Of a DNA stretch of 19,853 nt, positions 8,469 to 15,756 are shown one piece after another. The first letter of the stretch is position 1. Each line of letters begins with the position of its first letter. A model generated the notes under the pieces. The model was not told the DNA's origin and made no database searches. It was given only the letters and a program-made list of their open reading frames with translations. Source of the stretch: an uncultured Oscillospiraceae bacterium (lineage in GTDB: Bacteria; Bacillota; Clostridia; Oscillospirales; Oscillospiraceae); assembly GCA_934565615.1 (NCBI GenBank), contig CAKTIH010000027.1, positions 1 through 19,853 of the forward strand. Direction: 5' to 3'. The position numbers were made by a program, and so were the translations under genes.

Positions 8469-8821
8469 CAGCCGAACAGATAGCCGCCATAGCCGCAAAA
8501 GCTTTGGAGGACAAGAAAGCAAGAGACATAAAGGTGCTTAGAACTACGGAGCAGACGGTGCTTGCGGATTACTTCGTGATCTGCAACGGTACTTCCTCCA
8601 CGCACATAAAGGCGCTGGTGGACGAGGTGGACAAGCAGCTTTCGGAGGCCGGCGAGCCGCCGGTGCGCCGCGAGGGGCTGCGCTCGGACATCTGGGTGCT
8701 GATGGACTTCGGCTGCGTTATCGTCCATGTGTTTACGGACGAAGCGCGCAAGTTCTATAACCTTGAGAGGCTTTGGAGCGATGCAGAGGTGGTGGATCCC
8801 TCAAGCCTTCCGCGCCCCTGA
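8462..8821 (+). CDS. rsfS: Ribosomal silencing factor RsfS
   Basis: This 119-residue protein binds ribosomal protein uL14 and blocks subunit joining when nutrients are scarce. Conserved segments are the early LEDKKARDIKVL, ADYFVICNGTSSTHIKAL (near 35-52), the central REGLRSDIWVLMDFGCVIVHVF and the FYNLERLWSDAE tail. AAGGAGG at 8446-8452 lies nine bases before the ATG, inside the end of nadD-yqeK. The seven-base overlap with that gene matches the common nadD-yqeK-rsfS order of Firmicutes. Confidence 0.96.
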   Translation: MLTAEQIAAIAAKALEDKKARDIKVLRTTEQTVLADYFVICNGTSSTHIKALVDEVDKQLSEAGEPPVRREGLRSDIWVLMDFGCVIVHVFTDEARKFYNLERLWSDAEVVDPSSLPRP

Positions 8822-8875
8822 CTACAGGGGCATTCGGACTAAAAATAAAAATTAGATCAGGAGAGTTGATTCACC

Positions 8876-11371
8876 ATGAGATATGATTTTGCTGCAATAG
8901 AGAAAAAATGGCAGGACCGCTGGGAAGAGAGCAAGCCCTACGCCGCAGTGACCGACGGCGACAAGCCCAAATTCTATGGCCTTATCGAGTTCCCGTACCC
9001 CTCCGCCGCCGGTCTGCACGTCGGCCATCCGCGCCCCTTTACGGCGATGGACATCATCACGCGCAAAAAGAGAATGGAGGGCTACAACGTCCTCTTCCCG
9101 ATAGGCTTTGATGCTTTCGGTCTGCCGACCGAGAACTTCGCGATAAAGAACCACATCCACCCGGCGATCATCACCCAGCAGAACATCAAGAACTTCACCC
9201 GCCAGCTCAAGATGCTCGGCTACGGCTTCGACTGGGACCGCTGCGTCGACACGACCGACCCGAAGTACTACAAGTGGACGCAGTGGATATTCCTGCAGAT
9301 GTTCAAGAAAGGTCTTGCGTACAAGACTACGATGCCCGTCAACTGGTGCACCAGCTGCAAGTGCGTGCTGGCAAACGAAGAGGTCGTCGAGGGCGTGTGC
9401 GAGCGCTGCGGCTCGCCCGTCGTGCGCAAGGAAAAGAGCCAGTGGATGCTCGGCATCACCAAGTACGCCGACAGGCTCATAAACGATCTGGACGATCTGG
9501 ACTACATTGAGCGCGTCAAGATCCAGCAGAAGAACTGGATAGGCCGCTCCACCGGCACCGAGGTCACCTTCAAGACCAACGTCGGCGACGACGTCACCGT
9601 TTTCACGACCCGTGCAGACACGCTCTTCGGCGTGAGCTACATGGTCATTTCGCCTGAGCACCCGCTGCTCGACAAGTGGAAGGACAGCATCGCGAACTGG
9701 GGCGAGGTCGAAGCGTATAAGGAAGCCGCTTCCCGCAAGTCCGACTTCGAGCGCGGCGAGCTCAACAAGGACAAGACCGGCGTGCGCCTTGACGGCATCG
9801 AGGCCATCAACCCCGTGAACGGCGCGTCCGTTCCGATGTTCGTCTCCGACTACGTCCTCATGGGCTACGGCACCGGTATCGTCATGGGCGTTCCGGGTCA
9901 CGACCAGCGCGACTGGGACTTCGCAACGAAGTTCGGCCTGCCGATCATCGAGGTCGTCTCCGGCGGCGACGTCACGAAAGAAGCGTTCGTCGCAAAGGAC
10001 GACAGCGCGATAATGGTAAACTCGGGCTTCCTCAACGGGATGACCGTCAAGGAAGCTATTCCCGCGATGCGCGAGTACGCTATCGAGCACGGCTGGGGCA
10101 AGGAGAAGGTCAACTACAAGCTGCGCGACTGGGTATTCTCCCGTCAGCGCTACTGGGGCGAGCCGATACCCCTTGTCAACTGCCCGAAGTGCGGCTGGGT
10201 GCCGCTGCCCGAGAGCGAGCTGCCGCTGGTGCTGCCGCAGGTGGAATCCTACGAGCCGACCGACGACGGCGAATCCCCGCTGAGCAAGATGACCGACTGG
10301 GTCAACACCACCTGCCCCTGCTGCGGAGGCCCGGCAAAGCGCGAGACTGACACCATGCCCCAGTGGGCGGGGTCGAGCTGGTACTTCCTGCGCTATATGG
10401 ACCCGCACAATGACAACGAGCTTGTCAGCAAGGACGCAGAAGAGTACTGGGGCCCGGTAGACTGGTACAACGGCGGCATGGAGCACACCACGCTCCACCT
10501 GCTCTACAGCCGTTTCTGGCATAAGTTCCTGTATGACATCGGCGTTGTACACACCAAGGAGCCTTACGCCAAGCGCACCTCCCACGGCATGATCCTCGGC
10601 AAGAACCCGCACTATGTCGGCAATGCCGCGACCGAAGAGGAGAAGCAGGCGCTCATAGAGAAGTACGGCGCGCAGGCACAGCGCACGGCAGTCAAGATGT
10701 CGAAGTCCCTCGGCAACGTCGTCAACCCCGACGACGTCGTGAAGGCCTACGGCGCGGACACGATGCGTCTGTACATCATGTTCATCGGCGACTTTGAAAA
10801 GACCGCGACCTGGTCGGACGATGCAGTCAAGGGCTCGAAGCGCTTCCTCGACCGCTGCTGGAACCTGATGGACATTGTCACCGAGGGTGAGATATCCAAG
10901 AAGAACGAGAGCATCATCCACAAGACCATCAAGAAGGTCACTGAGGATATAGACACGCTCAAGCTCAACACCGCTATCGCCGCGCTCATGACAATGGTCA
11001 ACGAGTTCTACGCAAACGGCCTGACCAAGGGCGACCTTGAGATGCTGCTTCTGCTCCTCTCCCCGTTCACGCCGCACATCGTTGAGGAGATGTGGGAGCA
11101 GATGGGCTTTGCGGCAAAGTACGGCAAGATGGCGATGCAGATGGATTGGCCGAAGTACGACGAGAGCAAGACCGTCGACGCCGAGCGCGAGATGGCCGTG
11201 CAGGTAAACGGCAAGCTGCGCAGCACGATCCGCATCAGCACCGACGCGAGCGAGGACGAGATCATTGCCGCGGCCTGCGCCGATGAGAAGATCCAGCGCC
11301 AGATGGAGGGCAAGACCCTTGTCAAGACCATCGTCGTCAAGGGCAAGATCGTGAACCTCATCCTCAAATAA
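8876..11371 (+). CDS. leuS: Leucyl-tRNA synthetase
   Basis: This 831-residue class I synthetase charges tRNA-Leu in the cytoplasm. HVGH (48-51) is the HIGH motif and KMSKS (607-611) closes the active site. A zinc-knuckle-like insert has C158, C161, C175 and C178, and a second cysteine cluster (CPKCG, CPCCGG) precedes DTMPQWAGSSWYFLRYMDP. The editing domain contains GTGIVMGVPGHDQRDWDF, with D346 at the position of the conserved editing aspartate. The anticodon-binding and C-terminal domains end in TIVVKGKIVNLILK. AGGAG lies 12 bases before the ATG. The 54-base gap from rsfS holds no terminator and no T-box leader, so leuS is probably cotranscribed with the upstream genes. Codon choice favours ATC for isoleucine, as expected for high expression. 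Confidence 0.98.
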   Translation: MRYDFAAIEKKWQDRWEESKPYAAVTDGDKPKFYGLIEFPYPSAAGLHVGHPRPFTAMDIITRKKRMEGYNVLFPIGFDAFGLPTENFAIKNHIHPAIITQQNIKNFTRQLKMLGYGFDWDRCVDTTDPKYYKWTQWIFLQMFKKGLAYKTTMPVNWCTSCKCVLANEEVVEGVCERCGSPVVRKEKSQWMLGITKYADRLINDLDDLDYIERVKIQQKNWIGRSTGTEVTFKTNVGDDVTVFTTRADTLFGVSYMVISPEHPLLDKWKDSIANWGEVEAYKEAASRKSDFERGELNKDKTGVRLDGIEAINPVNGASVPMFVSDYVLMGYGTGIVMGVPGHDQRDWDFATKFGLPIIEVVSGGDVTKEAFVAKDDSAIMVNSGFLNGMTVKEAIPAMREYAIEHGWGKEKVNYKLRDWVFSRQRYWGEPIPLVNCPKCGWVPLPESELPLVLPQVESYEPTDDGESPLSKMTDWVNTTCPCCGGPAKRETDTMPQWAGSSWYFLRYMDPHNDNELVSKDAEEYWGPVDWYNGGMEHTTLHLLYSRFWHKFLYDIGVVHTKEPYAKRTSHGMILGKNPHYVGNAATEEEKQALIEKYGAQAQRTAVKMSKSLGNVVNPDDVVKAYGADTMRLYIMFIGDFEKTATWSDDAVKGSKRFLDRCWNLMDIVTEGEISKKNESIIHKTIKKVTEDIDTLKLNTAIAALMTMVNEFYANGLTKGDLEMLLLLLSPFTPHIVEEMWEQMGFAAKYGKMAMQMDWPKYDESKTVDAEREMAVQVNGKLRSTIRISTDASEDEIIAAACADEKIQRQMEGKTLVKTIVVKGKIVNLILK

Positions 11372-11394
11372 GGCAACTCTGACTCATAAAATTG

Positions 11395-11423
11395 TTGACA
11401 ACGGACGCTTCAGCCGTTATAAT
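11395..11423 (+). promoter_or_regulatory. Perfect sigma-A consensus promoter for rpsU
   Basis: TTGACA (11395-11400), a 17-base spacer and TATAAT (11418-11423) match the consensus at all twelve positions. Start of transcription is expected near 11430, giving a leader of about 63 bases. The spacer carries a small inverted repeat, AACGG (11400-11404) and CCGTT (11414-11418), which may be chance. Confidence 0.88.
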
Positions 11424-11437
11424 ACTAACGTTAAAAA

Positions 11438-11472
11438 GCCAATTCATTGGCCCTTGAAGCGCCGCGAGGCGT
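11438..11472 (+). promoter_or_regulatory. Two short hairpins in the rpsU leader
   Basis: GCCAA (11438-11442) pairs with TTGGC (11447-11451) around TTCA. GCGCC (11459-11463) pairs with GGCGT (11468-11472) around a GCGA tetraloop of the GNRA type. The second hairpin ends five bases before the GGAGGGAGGG ribosome site. The pairings are seen in the sequence; a regulatory role is inference. Confidence 0.4.
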
Positions 11473-11492
11473 ATTTGGAGGGAGGGAAATAA

Positions 11493-11678
11493 ATGTCTGA
11501 AATCTATGTCAAGGAAAATGAGTCTCTGGACAATGCTCTGAAGAGATTCAAGCGTAGCTGCGCGAAGTCCGGCGTTCTGGCCGACCTCAGAAAGAAGGAG
11601 TACTACCAGAGCCCCAGCGTCAAGCGCCGCAAGAAGTCCGAGGCCGCACGCAAGAACAAGAATAAGCGTTACTACTAA
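11493..11678 (+). CDS. rpsU: 30S ribosomal protein bS21
   Basis: The 61-residue basic protein is a small-subunit ribosomal protein near the mRNA exit region and anti-Shine-Dalgarno. SEIYVKENESLDNALKRFKR, the SGVLADLRKKEYYQSPSVKR core and the KKSEAARKNKNKRYY tail are diagnostic. GGAGGGAGGG (11477-11486) ends six bases before the ATG, a very strong ribosome site. The gene has its own consensus promoter and terminator and so forms a single-gene unit after leuS. Confidence 0.97.
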   Translation: MSEIYVKENESLDNALKRFKRSCAKSGVLADLRKKEYYQSPSVKRRKKSEAARKNKNKRYY

Positions 11679-11689
11679 TGCGATATGAG

Positions 11690-11721
11690 ATCTCCCGCAC
11701 CTGACGGTGCGGGAGATTTTT
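11690..11721 (+). terminator. Intrinsic terminator of rpsU
   Basis: A perfect 12-base-pair stem, ATCTCCCGCACC (11690-11701) with GGTGCGGGAGAT (11706-11717), has a TGAC loop and runs into TTTT (11718-11721). It begins 11 bases after the rpsU stop. Confidence 0.93.
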
Positions 11722-11753
11722 ACGCTTTTCTGAGATATGAAACGAAAAAATAC

Positions 11754-11782
11754 TGCACATTCTATTATATCGGGTGTATAAT
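11754..11782 (+). promoter_or_regulatory. Candidate promoter P1 upstream of the glycerol-1-phosphate dehydrogenase gene
   Basis: TGCACA (11754-11759) and TATAAT (11777-11782) are 17 bases apart. The -10 is perfect and the -35 matches four of six positions. The site lies in the AT-rich stretch just after the rpsU terminator. Confidence 0.5.
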
Positions 11783-11787
11783 AATGG

Positions 11788-11816
11788 TTGACTTCGGGGC
11801 GCGTTTCGGATATCAT
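11788..11816 (+). promoter_or_regulatory. Candidate promoter P2 upstream of the glycerol-1-phosphate dehydrogenase gene
   Basis: TTGACT (11788-11793) and TATCAT (11811-11816) are separated by 17 bases, with five of six matches in each hexamer. Transcription would begin near 11823, leaving a leader of about 138 bases. Confidence 0.55.
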
Positions 11817-11822
11817 CTATTT

Positions 11823-11960
11823 GAATGGGAGCGAATGAAGGCAAGTCAGCGCGCCTATGATTACGGGAATAACCGCGCAAAGCGGTAACGATAGCGCCGG
11901 GCGGCGTCCGCCGAAAGCGGACACGGCTGGCGTGAAATATACAAACGGAGGGACAAAAGC
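11823..11960 (+). promoter_or_regulatory. Structured 5' leader of the glycerol-1-phosphate dehydrogenase mRNA
   Basis: This GC-rich leader holds several possible helices. ACCGC/GCGGT (11872-11876 with 11882-11886) closes a GCAAA loop. GTCCGC/GCGGAC (11906-11911 with 11917-11922) closes CGAAA. An outer helix joins 11894-11900 with 11927-11933 and includes two G-U pairs. GCGCG at 11849-11853 could instead pair with CGCGC at 11874-11878. The left arm GTCCGCCG (11906-11913) could also pair imperfectly with the ribosome-site region CGGAGGGAC (11946-11954). I do not recognise a known riboswitch class. No terminator precedes the gene, so control, if any, would be at translation. Confidence 0.35.
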
Positions 11961-13202
11961 ATGATAATGGATTGCGAAAAATACGTAGGCAAATGTGTCT
12001 GCGGCCGGGAGCACACGCTTGAGACGAAGAAGGTCGTCGTCGAGTACAACGCTCTGGCAAACTTCGAGCAGTACATGGAGGATGTGGGGCTTGCGGGCAA
12101 GCGCCGCGCCGTAGTGTACGACACGATGGTGTACCAGCTCACCGAGGGCAAGCACGTCAAGGCCGATCAGGAGATCGTGCTCGAAGCGAAGGGCCTGCGC
12201 GCGGAGGATACGCTGATAGAGGAAATGATGAAGCAGCTGGATAATCCGGAGGTCATAGTCGCTTTCGGCGCAGGCACCATCATGGACTTCGGCCGCTACC
12301 CCGCGTATAAGCTCGGCATCCCATTTGTCGCGATACCGACGCTGGCTTCCTCCGACGGCTTCACGGCGAACATCTGCTCGGCCATACTCAACGGCCAGAA
12401 GAAGTCCACGCCGATGTGCGCGCCGATCCTTGTTGTGGCTGACCTTGACATCATCAAGGGCGCGCCGGCGAGACTCGTCGCGAGCGGCATAAACGATATC
12501 CTTGCAAAGTACGTATCGCTGACCGACTGGCGCATCGCGCACATGGTCGCGGGTGAATACTTCTGCCCGATGGTGGCGGAGCTTGCAGAGCACGCGCTGA
12601 AGCTGATGCGCGAAGCAGCCGACAAGTACGCCGCAACAGGCGTCGCCGACCACGAGGCGATGACGATGGCACAGATGGAGAGCGGCCTGACGATGCAGCT
12701 GCTCAACCACTCGCGCGCCGCGTCCGGCGCGGAGCACCTTATGGCGCATCTGGTCGAGCTGCACCCGCCGAGGTTCGAGAAGGCCGAGGGCATCCACGGC
12801 GAATGCGTGGGAGTCGGCACCTTTGAGTGCATCAAGGTGTATCACGAGCTGGCAAAGAAAACGCCGAAGGCGAAGCCGTTCCAGCCGCTGACGGAGGAAT
12901 GGGTGCGCGAGAAATTCGGCGAGAGACTTATGCTGGGCATCATGAAGGAGAACGAGAACGACGTGCTGGCGACCTTCCCGGCGCAGAACATCGTTGACCA
13001 CTGGGACGAGATACGCGAGCTTATAGCGAAGATCCCGCCAGTTGAGGAGATGGAGAAGCTCTACTCTGACTGCCACTGTAAGTATAGACCCGAGGACATC
13101 GGCATCGATCCGTCCCTCGCGGATGAGATGCTGGAGATCTCGGCGGCTATCCGCAACCGCCTGACGCTTATCCGCATGCTCCGCGTGCTCGATTTTGAAT
13201 AA
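11961..13202 (+). CDS. sn-glycerol-1-phosphate dehydrogenase family (AraM/EgsA type)
   Basis: The 413-residue protein belongs to the iron-containing alcohol dehydrogenase superfamily, glycerol-1-phosphate dehydrogenase branch, which reduces dihydroxyacetone phosphate to sn-glycerol-1-phosphate with NAD(P)H. The nucleotide-binding loop AFGAGT is at 101-106, and PTLASSDGFT (126-135) is typical of the branch. Likely metal ligands are D179 (SGINDILAKY), H259 (SGAEHLMAH) and H279 (GIHGECVGVG). GGAGGGA lies seven bases before the ATG at 11961; a second ATG two codons later is a less likely start. In Bacillus, AraM supplies glycerol-1-phosphate for the prenyltransferase PcrB, but no pcrB-like gene is in this window. 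A related polyol dehydrogenase activity is possible. Confidence 0.85.
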   Translation: MIMDCEKYVGKCVCGREHTLETKKVVVEYNALANFEQYMEDVGLAGKRRAVVYDTMVYQLTEGKHVKADQEIVLEAKGLRAEDTLIEEMMKQLDNPEVIVAFGAGTIMDFGRYPAYKLGIPFVAIPTLASSDGFTANICSAILNGQKKSTPMCAPILVVADLDIIKGAPARLVASGINDILAKYVSLTDWRIAHMVAGEYFCPMVAELAEHALKLMREAADKYAATGVADHEAMTMAQMESGLTMQLLNHSRAASGAEHLMAHLVELHPPRFEKAEGIHGECVGVGTFECIKVYHELAKKTPKAKPFQPLTEEWVREKFGERLMLGIMKENENDVLATFPAQNIVDHWDEIRELIAKIPPVEEMEKLYSDCHCKYRPEDIGIDPSLADEMLEISAAIRNRLTLIRMLRVLDFE

Positions 13203-13214
13203 GCTGAATATAGT

Positions 13215-13246
13215 AAAAAGCCTTCTCCGCGAGGAGAAGGCTTTTT
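13215..13246. terminator. Bidirectional terminator between two convergent genes
   Basis: AAAAAGCCTTCTCC (13215-13228) and GGAGAAGGCTTTTT (13233-13246) form a perfect 14-base-pair stem with a GCGA tetraloop. It has a T run on either strand, so it can end the dehydrogenase transcript on plus and the exonuclease transcript on minus. Confidence 0.93.
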
Positions 13247-13257
13247 CAAATTATCGT

Positions 13258-14247
13258 TCATTGTTTCGATGCCGGGCGGTTCTTGCGGTGGGAGTGGCCG
13301 CGGCTGCGGCGGCGAGCCTGCGCGGCCTTGGTCTTATAGAAGCTCTGCATGTCCTCATCGGCTTCGTAGACGAGCTTGTTTGCGGACCAGGTGTTATCCT
13401 CGGTGTTCTTGCGGAACTTCGCGCGCACGAGGAACGCGCCGTGCTCGGGGCAGGTATAGATATTCATATAGCGCTGGTCGCCCTGATTGACCCACTTGAG
13501 GCAGGCGGTCTCCCCGCCGCAGTGCGGGCAGGCAAGCTTCGTGACGCGCTCATCGGCAAAGGCAACGGCCTTGCTCTCAAAGCCCTCGAAGCTCTCATGG
13601 CAGAGAGTGTCCGGCCCTTCGTTCTCGACAGGGGGCTTGAAGTTCGGCATGCGCGAGGCGAGGATGCGCGCAGCGTCCGGGTACAGGCGGAGCCCCTCGG
13701 CCATATCGAGCCGGGAGGCGACGAGAGCGGTGTTGTACGCATCGCCCAGAGCGTCATGCGCGACGCGGGTCTGCTCGATCTCGAAATGCTCCATAGCGCT
13801 GGCGAGAGACTTCTGGTTCTTGTCCCCGCCGGTCTGAAGATTATAGATGAGCTGGAGGTTTATCCAGCCGCCGATCCAGTCCCAGTCAAGGTCATGGATG
13901 ATGATGTTCTGCTCCATGATGCGCTGGTCGTCATTGCCCCAGGTGATGAAGGTGACGCCGTCCCCGCACCATGCGCGGAACTGCTCGAGCGCGTCGGCAA
14001 AGGCGATGCCGTGGGCCAGACGCTCCTTATCAAAGCCGGTTATTTTCTTGACCTTATAGTGCATGCGGCGGAAGTACACGGGCTTGACGTCTATAGTGAA
14101 CTCCTCGCCGGGGGTCATGTCCTCATTGAGCTTGACCGCGCCTATTTCGATTATCTCGCCGCCGAGGTGGATCGGCAGCTTATTGAACACGGAGGACTTG
14201 GAACTCATCGCCTGATTCCATTCCAAATCCACCACAACGTAATTCAT
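13258..14247 (-). CDS. DEDD-family 3'-5' exonuclease with C-terminal zinc-ribbon-like region
   Basis: The 329-residue protein starts at the ATG ending at 14247, with AGAGG eight bases upstream; a longer frame to 14310 would run past the promoter -10. Residues about 1-200 are a DnaQ/KapD-like exonuclease: D7 and E9 in VVVDLEWN (ExoI), D106/D107 in TWGNDDQRI (ExoII), and H164 with D169 in VAHDALGDAYNTALV (ExoIII, DEDDh type). Sporulation inhibitor KapD is the closest type I know, but it is much shorter. After residue 200 comes an extension with C240-x2-C243 and C266-x2-H269 in a zinc-ribbon-like arrangement. A very basic tail (RRRSRGHSHRKNR) ends the protein. It may act on RNA or DNA; the substrate is not known. 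Confidence 0.85.
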   Translation of the reverse strand: MNYVVVDLEWNQAMSSKSSVFNKLPIHLGGEIIEIGAVKLNEDMTPGEEFTIDVKPVYFRRMHYKVKKITGFDKERLAHGIAFADALEQFRAWCGDGVTFITWGNDDQRIMEQNIIIHDLDWDWIGGWINLQLIYNLQTGGDKNQKSLASAMEHFEIEQTRVAHDALGDAYNTALVASRLDMAEGLRLYPDAARILASRMPNFKPPVENEGPDTLCHESFEGFESKAVAFADERVTKLACPHCGGETACLKWVNQGDQRYMNIYTCPEHGAFLVRAKFRKNTEDNTWSANKLVYEADEDMQSFYKTKAAQARRRSRGHSHRKNRPASKQ

Positions 14248-14281
14248 AGCAAAAACCTCTGTACAAAATAAGTCAACATAC

Positions 14282-14290
14282 ATTATAACA
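14282..14290 (-). promoter_or_regulatory. Extended -10 promoter of the exonuclease gene
   Basis: On the minus strand TGTTATAAT is a perfect extended -10 (TGn-TATAAT). The -35 region 17 bases away (GTGCAT, 14305-14310) is weak, which fits extended -10 promoters. It lies 35 bases upstream of the ATG. Confidence 0.6.
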
Positions 14291-14341
14291 TATCCGCCGC
14301 GTATATGCACTACTTTTTTAGACGGGCGCGCTTAAATACTT

Positions 14342-14370
14342 TTGCCTATTTTCCAGGCGTATGTTATACT
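14342..14370 (+). promoter_or_regulatory. Promoter of murF
   Basis: TTGCCT (14342-14347) and TATACT (14365-14370) are 17 bases apart, and TGT directly before TATACT makes an extended -10. Transcription would begin near 14377, downstream of the ATG at 14361 that opens the longest frame. This supports the internal start at 14400. Confidence 0.65.
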
Positions 14371-14399
14371 TACCGGGTAAAAGAATGGGGGAAAGACCT

Positions 14400-15752
14400 A
14401 TGAGGACAATGACAGTTTCACGCGCGGCGGCGATATGCGGCGGCCGCCTTACTCAATACAGCGATGCGCCGATAGGCCGCGCGATCATCGACAGCCGGCA
14501 GGTGCAGAAGGGTGATATGTTCGTCGCCTACCGGGGTGAGAACGTGGACGGGCACCGCTTCATCGCAAAGGCGCTGGAGGCGGGCGCTGCCTGCTGCCTT
14601 GCGGAGCATTTACCGGAGGGCGTATCAGGGCCGGTCATACTGGTGGACGATGTTCAGGCGGCGCTTGAGAGGATATGCGCAGAGTACCGGCGGGGGCTCA
14701 GCATACCGGTGATAGGGATAACCGGAAGCGTCGGCAAGACGACGGCGAAGGAAATGATATCGTCCGTCCTCGAGCAGCGCTTGAACGTGCTCAAGACGGA
14801 AGGGAACCTCAACAATCAGATCGGCGTGCCGATGACGGTATCGCGCATCGAGCGGGAGCATGAGGCCGCGGTCATTGAGATGGGTATATCGGGCTTCGGC
14901 GAAATGACGGCGCTTGCGCGGATAGCGCAGCCGACGGTCGCGGTGTTCACGGTGATAGGCCATGCGCACCTTGAGTTTCTGCACGACCTTGAGGGCGTGT
15001 TCCGCGCAAAGACGGAAATGCTCGCGCTCATGCCAGAGGACGGGACGGTCATATATAACGGGGACGACGCGATGCTCAGAAAGCTCGTCTGCCCGCAGAA
15101 GCTCGTGAGCTACGGCCTCGGTGAGGACTGCGCGGTGAGAGCTGCGGACATCGAGCAGCTGCCGGACGGGCGCATACGGTGTAAAATAAGCTATGACGGG
15201 CGCAGCATCAAGGCGGAGATCCCGGCCTACGGGCAGCATATGGTCTACGCGGCGCTCGAGGGCGCGGCGGTCGGCTTCGTGATGGGGCTGGGCGATGAGG
15301 AGATAGAGCGCGGCATCGCGGCATACAAGACCGTGGGGCGGCGCGGAGTGGTCACAGACACGGGCTTTGTGACGCTGGTGGACGACTGCTACAACGCAAA
15401 CCCGGACTCCATGCGCTGCGCGGTGGATTCGCTCATGAAGCTGCCGGGGCGGCACGTGTGCGTGCTGTCCGACATGCGCGAGATGGGCGAGGGCTCGGCG
15501 CAGATGCACCGGGAGCTTGGCGAATACGCGCTCAAAAAGGGCGTTGACCTCGTCATGGCCTACGGGCCGATGTCGAAGCACCTGACGGAGGCGATGGGCA
15601 GCCGCGCGGTGTACTTTGAGACGAAGGACGCACTCATCGCGGCGCTGCCGGAATACATAAAAAAGGGAGACAGCGTACTTGTAAAGGCGTCGCTCGGGAT
15701 GCACCTCGAACCCGCGGCGGACGCGATAAAGGCCATGACAGGAGAAAAATAA
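14400..15752 (+). CDS. murF: UDP-MurNAc-tripeptide--D-alanyl-D-alanine ligase MurF
   Basis: The 450-residue cytoplasmic ligase adds D-Ala-D-Ala to the UDP-MurNAc peptide, the last soluble step of the peptidoglycan precursor. The N-terminal substrate domain (AIIDSRQVQKGDMFVAYRGE) precedes the ATP-binding loop GITGSVGKTT at 106-115. Then come NLNNQIGVPMTV, the EMGISGFGEM strand, DCYNANPDSM from 329 and the C-terminal VLVKASLGMHLEP. The chosen ATG has GGGGGA seven bases upstream and lies after the predicted transcription start; an ATG at 14385 is a weaker alternative. It stands alone here rather than in a dcw cluster and is followed after four bases by a HAD phosphatase gene. Confidence 0.95.
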   Translation: MRTMTVSRAAAICGGRLTQYSDAPIGRAIIDSRQVQKGDMFVAYRGENVDGHRFIAKALEAGAACCLAEHLPEGVSGPVILVDDVQAALERICAEYRRGLSIPVIGITGSVGKTTAKEMISSVLEQRLNVLKTEGNLNNQIGVPMTVSRIEREHEAAVIEMGISGFGEMTALARIAQPTVAVFTVIGHAHLEFLHDLEGVFRAKTEMLALMPEDGTVIYNGDDAMLRKLVCPQKLVSYGLGEDCAVRAADIEQLPDGRIRCKISYDGRSIKAEIPAYGQHMVYAALEGAAVGFVMGLGDEEIERGIAAYKTVGRRGVVTDTGFVTLVDDCYNANPDSMRCAVDSLMKLPGRHVCVLSDMREMGEGSAQMHRELGEYALKKGVDLVMAYGPMSKHLTEAMGSRAVYFETKDALIAALPEYIKKGDSVLVKASLGMHLEPAADAIKAMTGEK

Positions 15753-15756
15753 ACAG

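Noticed and set aside
8822..8875. T-box or other tRNA-sensing leader before leuS
   Set aside because: The gap is only 54 bases, with no T-box sequence and no terminator.
8852..11077. 741-residue open frame on the minus strand opposite leuS
   Set aside because: It is the antisense shadow of a conserved synthetase in GC-rich DNA. Its composition (runs of V, L, A, H, R) and lack of any recognisable motif or ribosome site argue against a gene.
11685..11888. 67-residue plus-strand frame downstream of rpsU
   Set aside because: It begins before the rpsU terminator, runs through the hairpin and promoter sequences and lacks a ribosome site. A shorter internal frame from 11835 (17 codons) could be a leader peptide, but its GGGAG is only three bases from the ATG.
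11840..11940. Cyclic di-GMP (GEMM) riboswitch suggested by GCAAAGC and CCGGG fragments
   Set aside because: The conserved helix arrangement and the GGGCAAACC and GGACGCAAAGCC blocks are not present. Only short fragments match.
11817..13076. 419-residue minus-strand frame opposite the glycerol-1-phosphate dehydrogenase gene
   Set aside because: It is a shadow of a clearly conserved enzyme gene with its own ribosome site and promoters; no family motif is visible in the minus frame.
13195..14271. 358-residue open frame on the plus strand opposite the exonuclease
   Set aside because: The minus-strand frame carries all DEDDh motifs, a ribosome site and a promoter. The plus frame starts inside the dehydrogenase gene and reads through the bidirectional terminator.
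14361..14399. ATG at 14361 as the murF start
   Set aside because: It overlaps the predicted -10 box and lies upstream of the expected transcription start, with no ribosome site.
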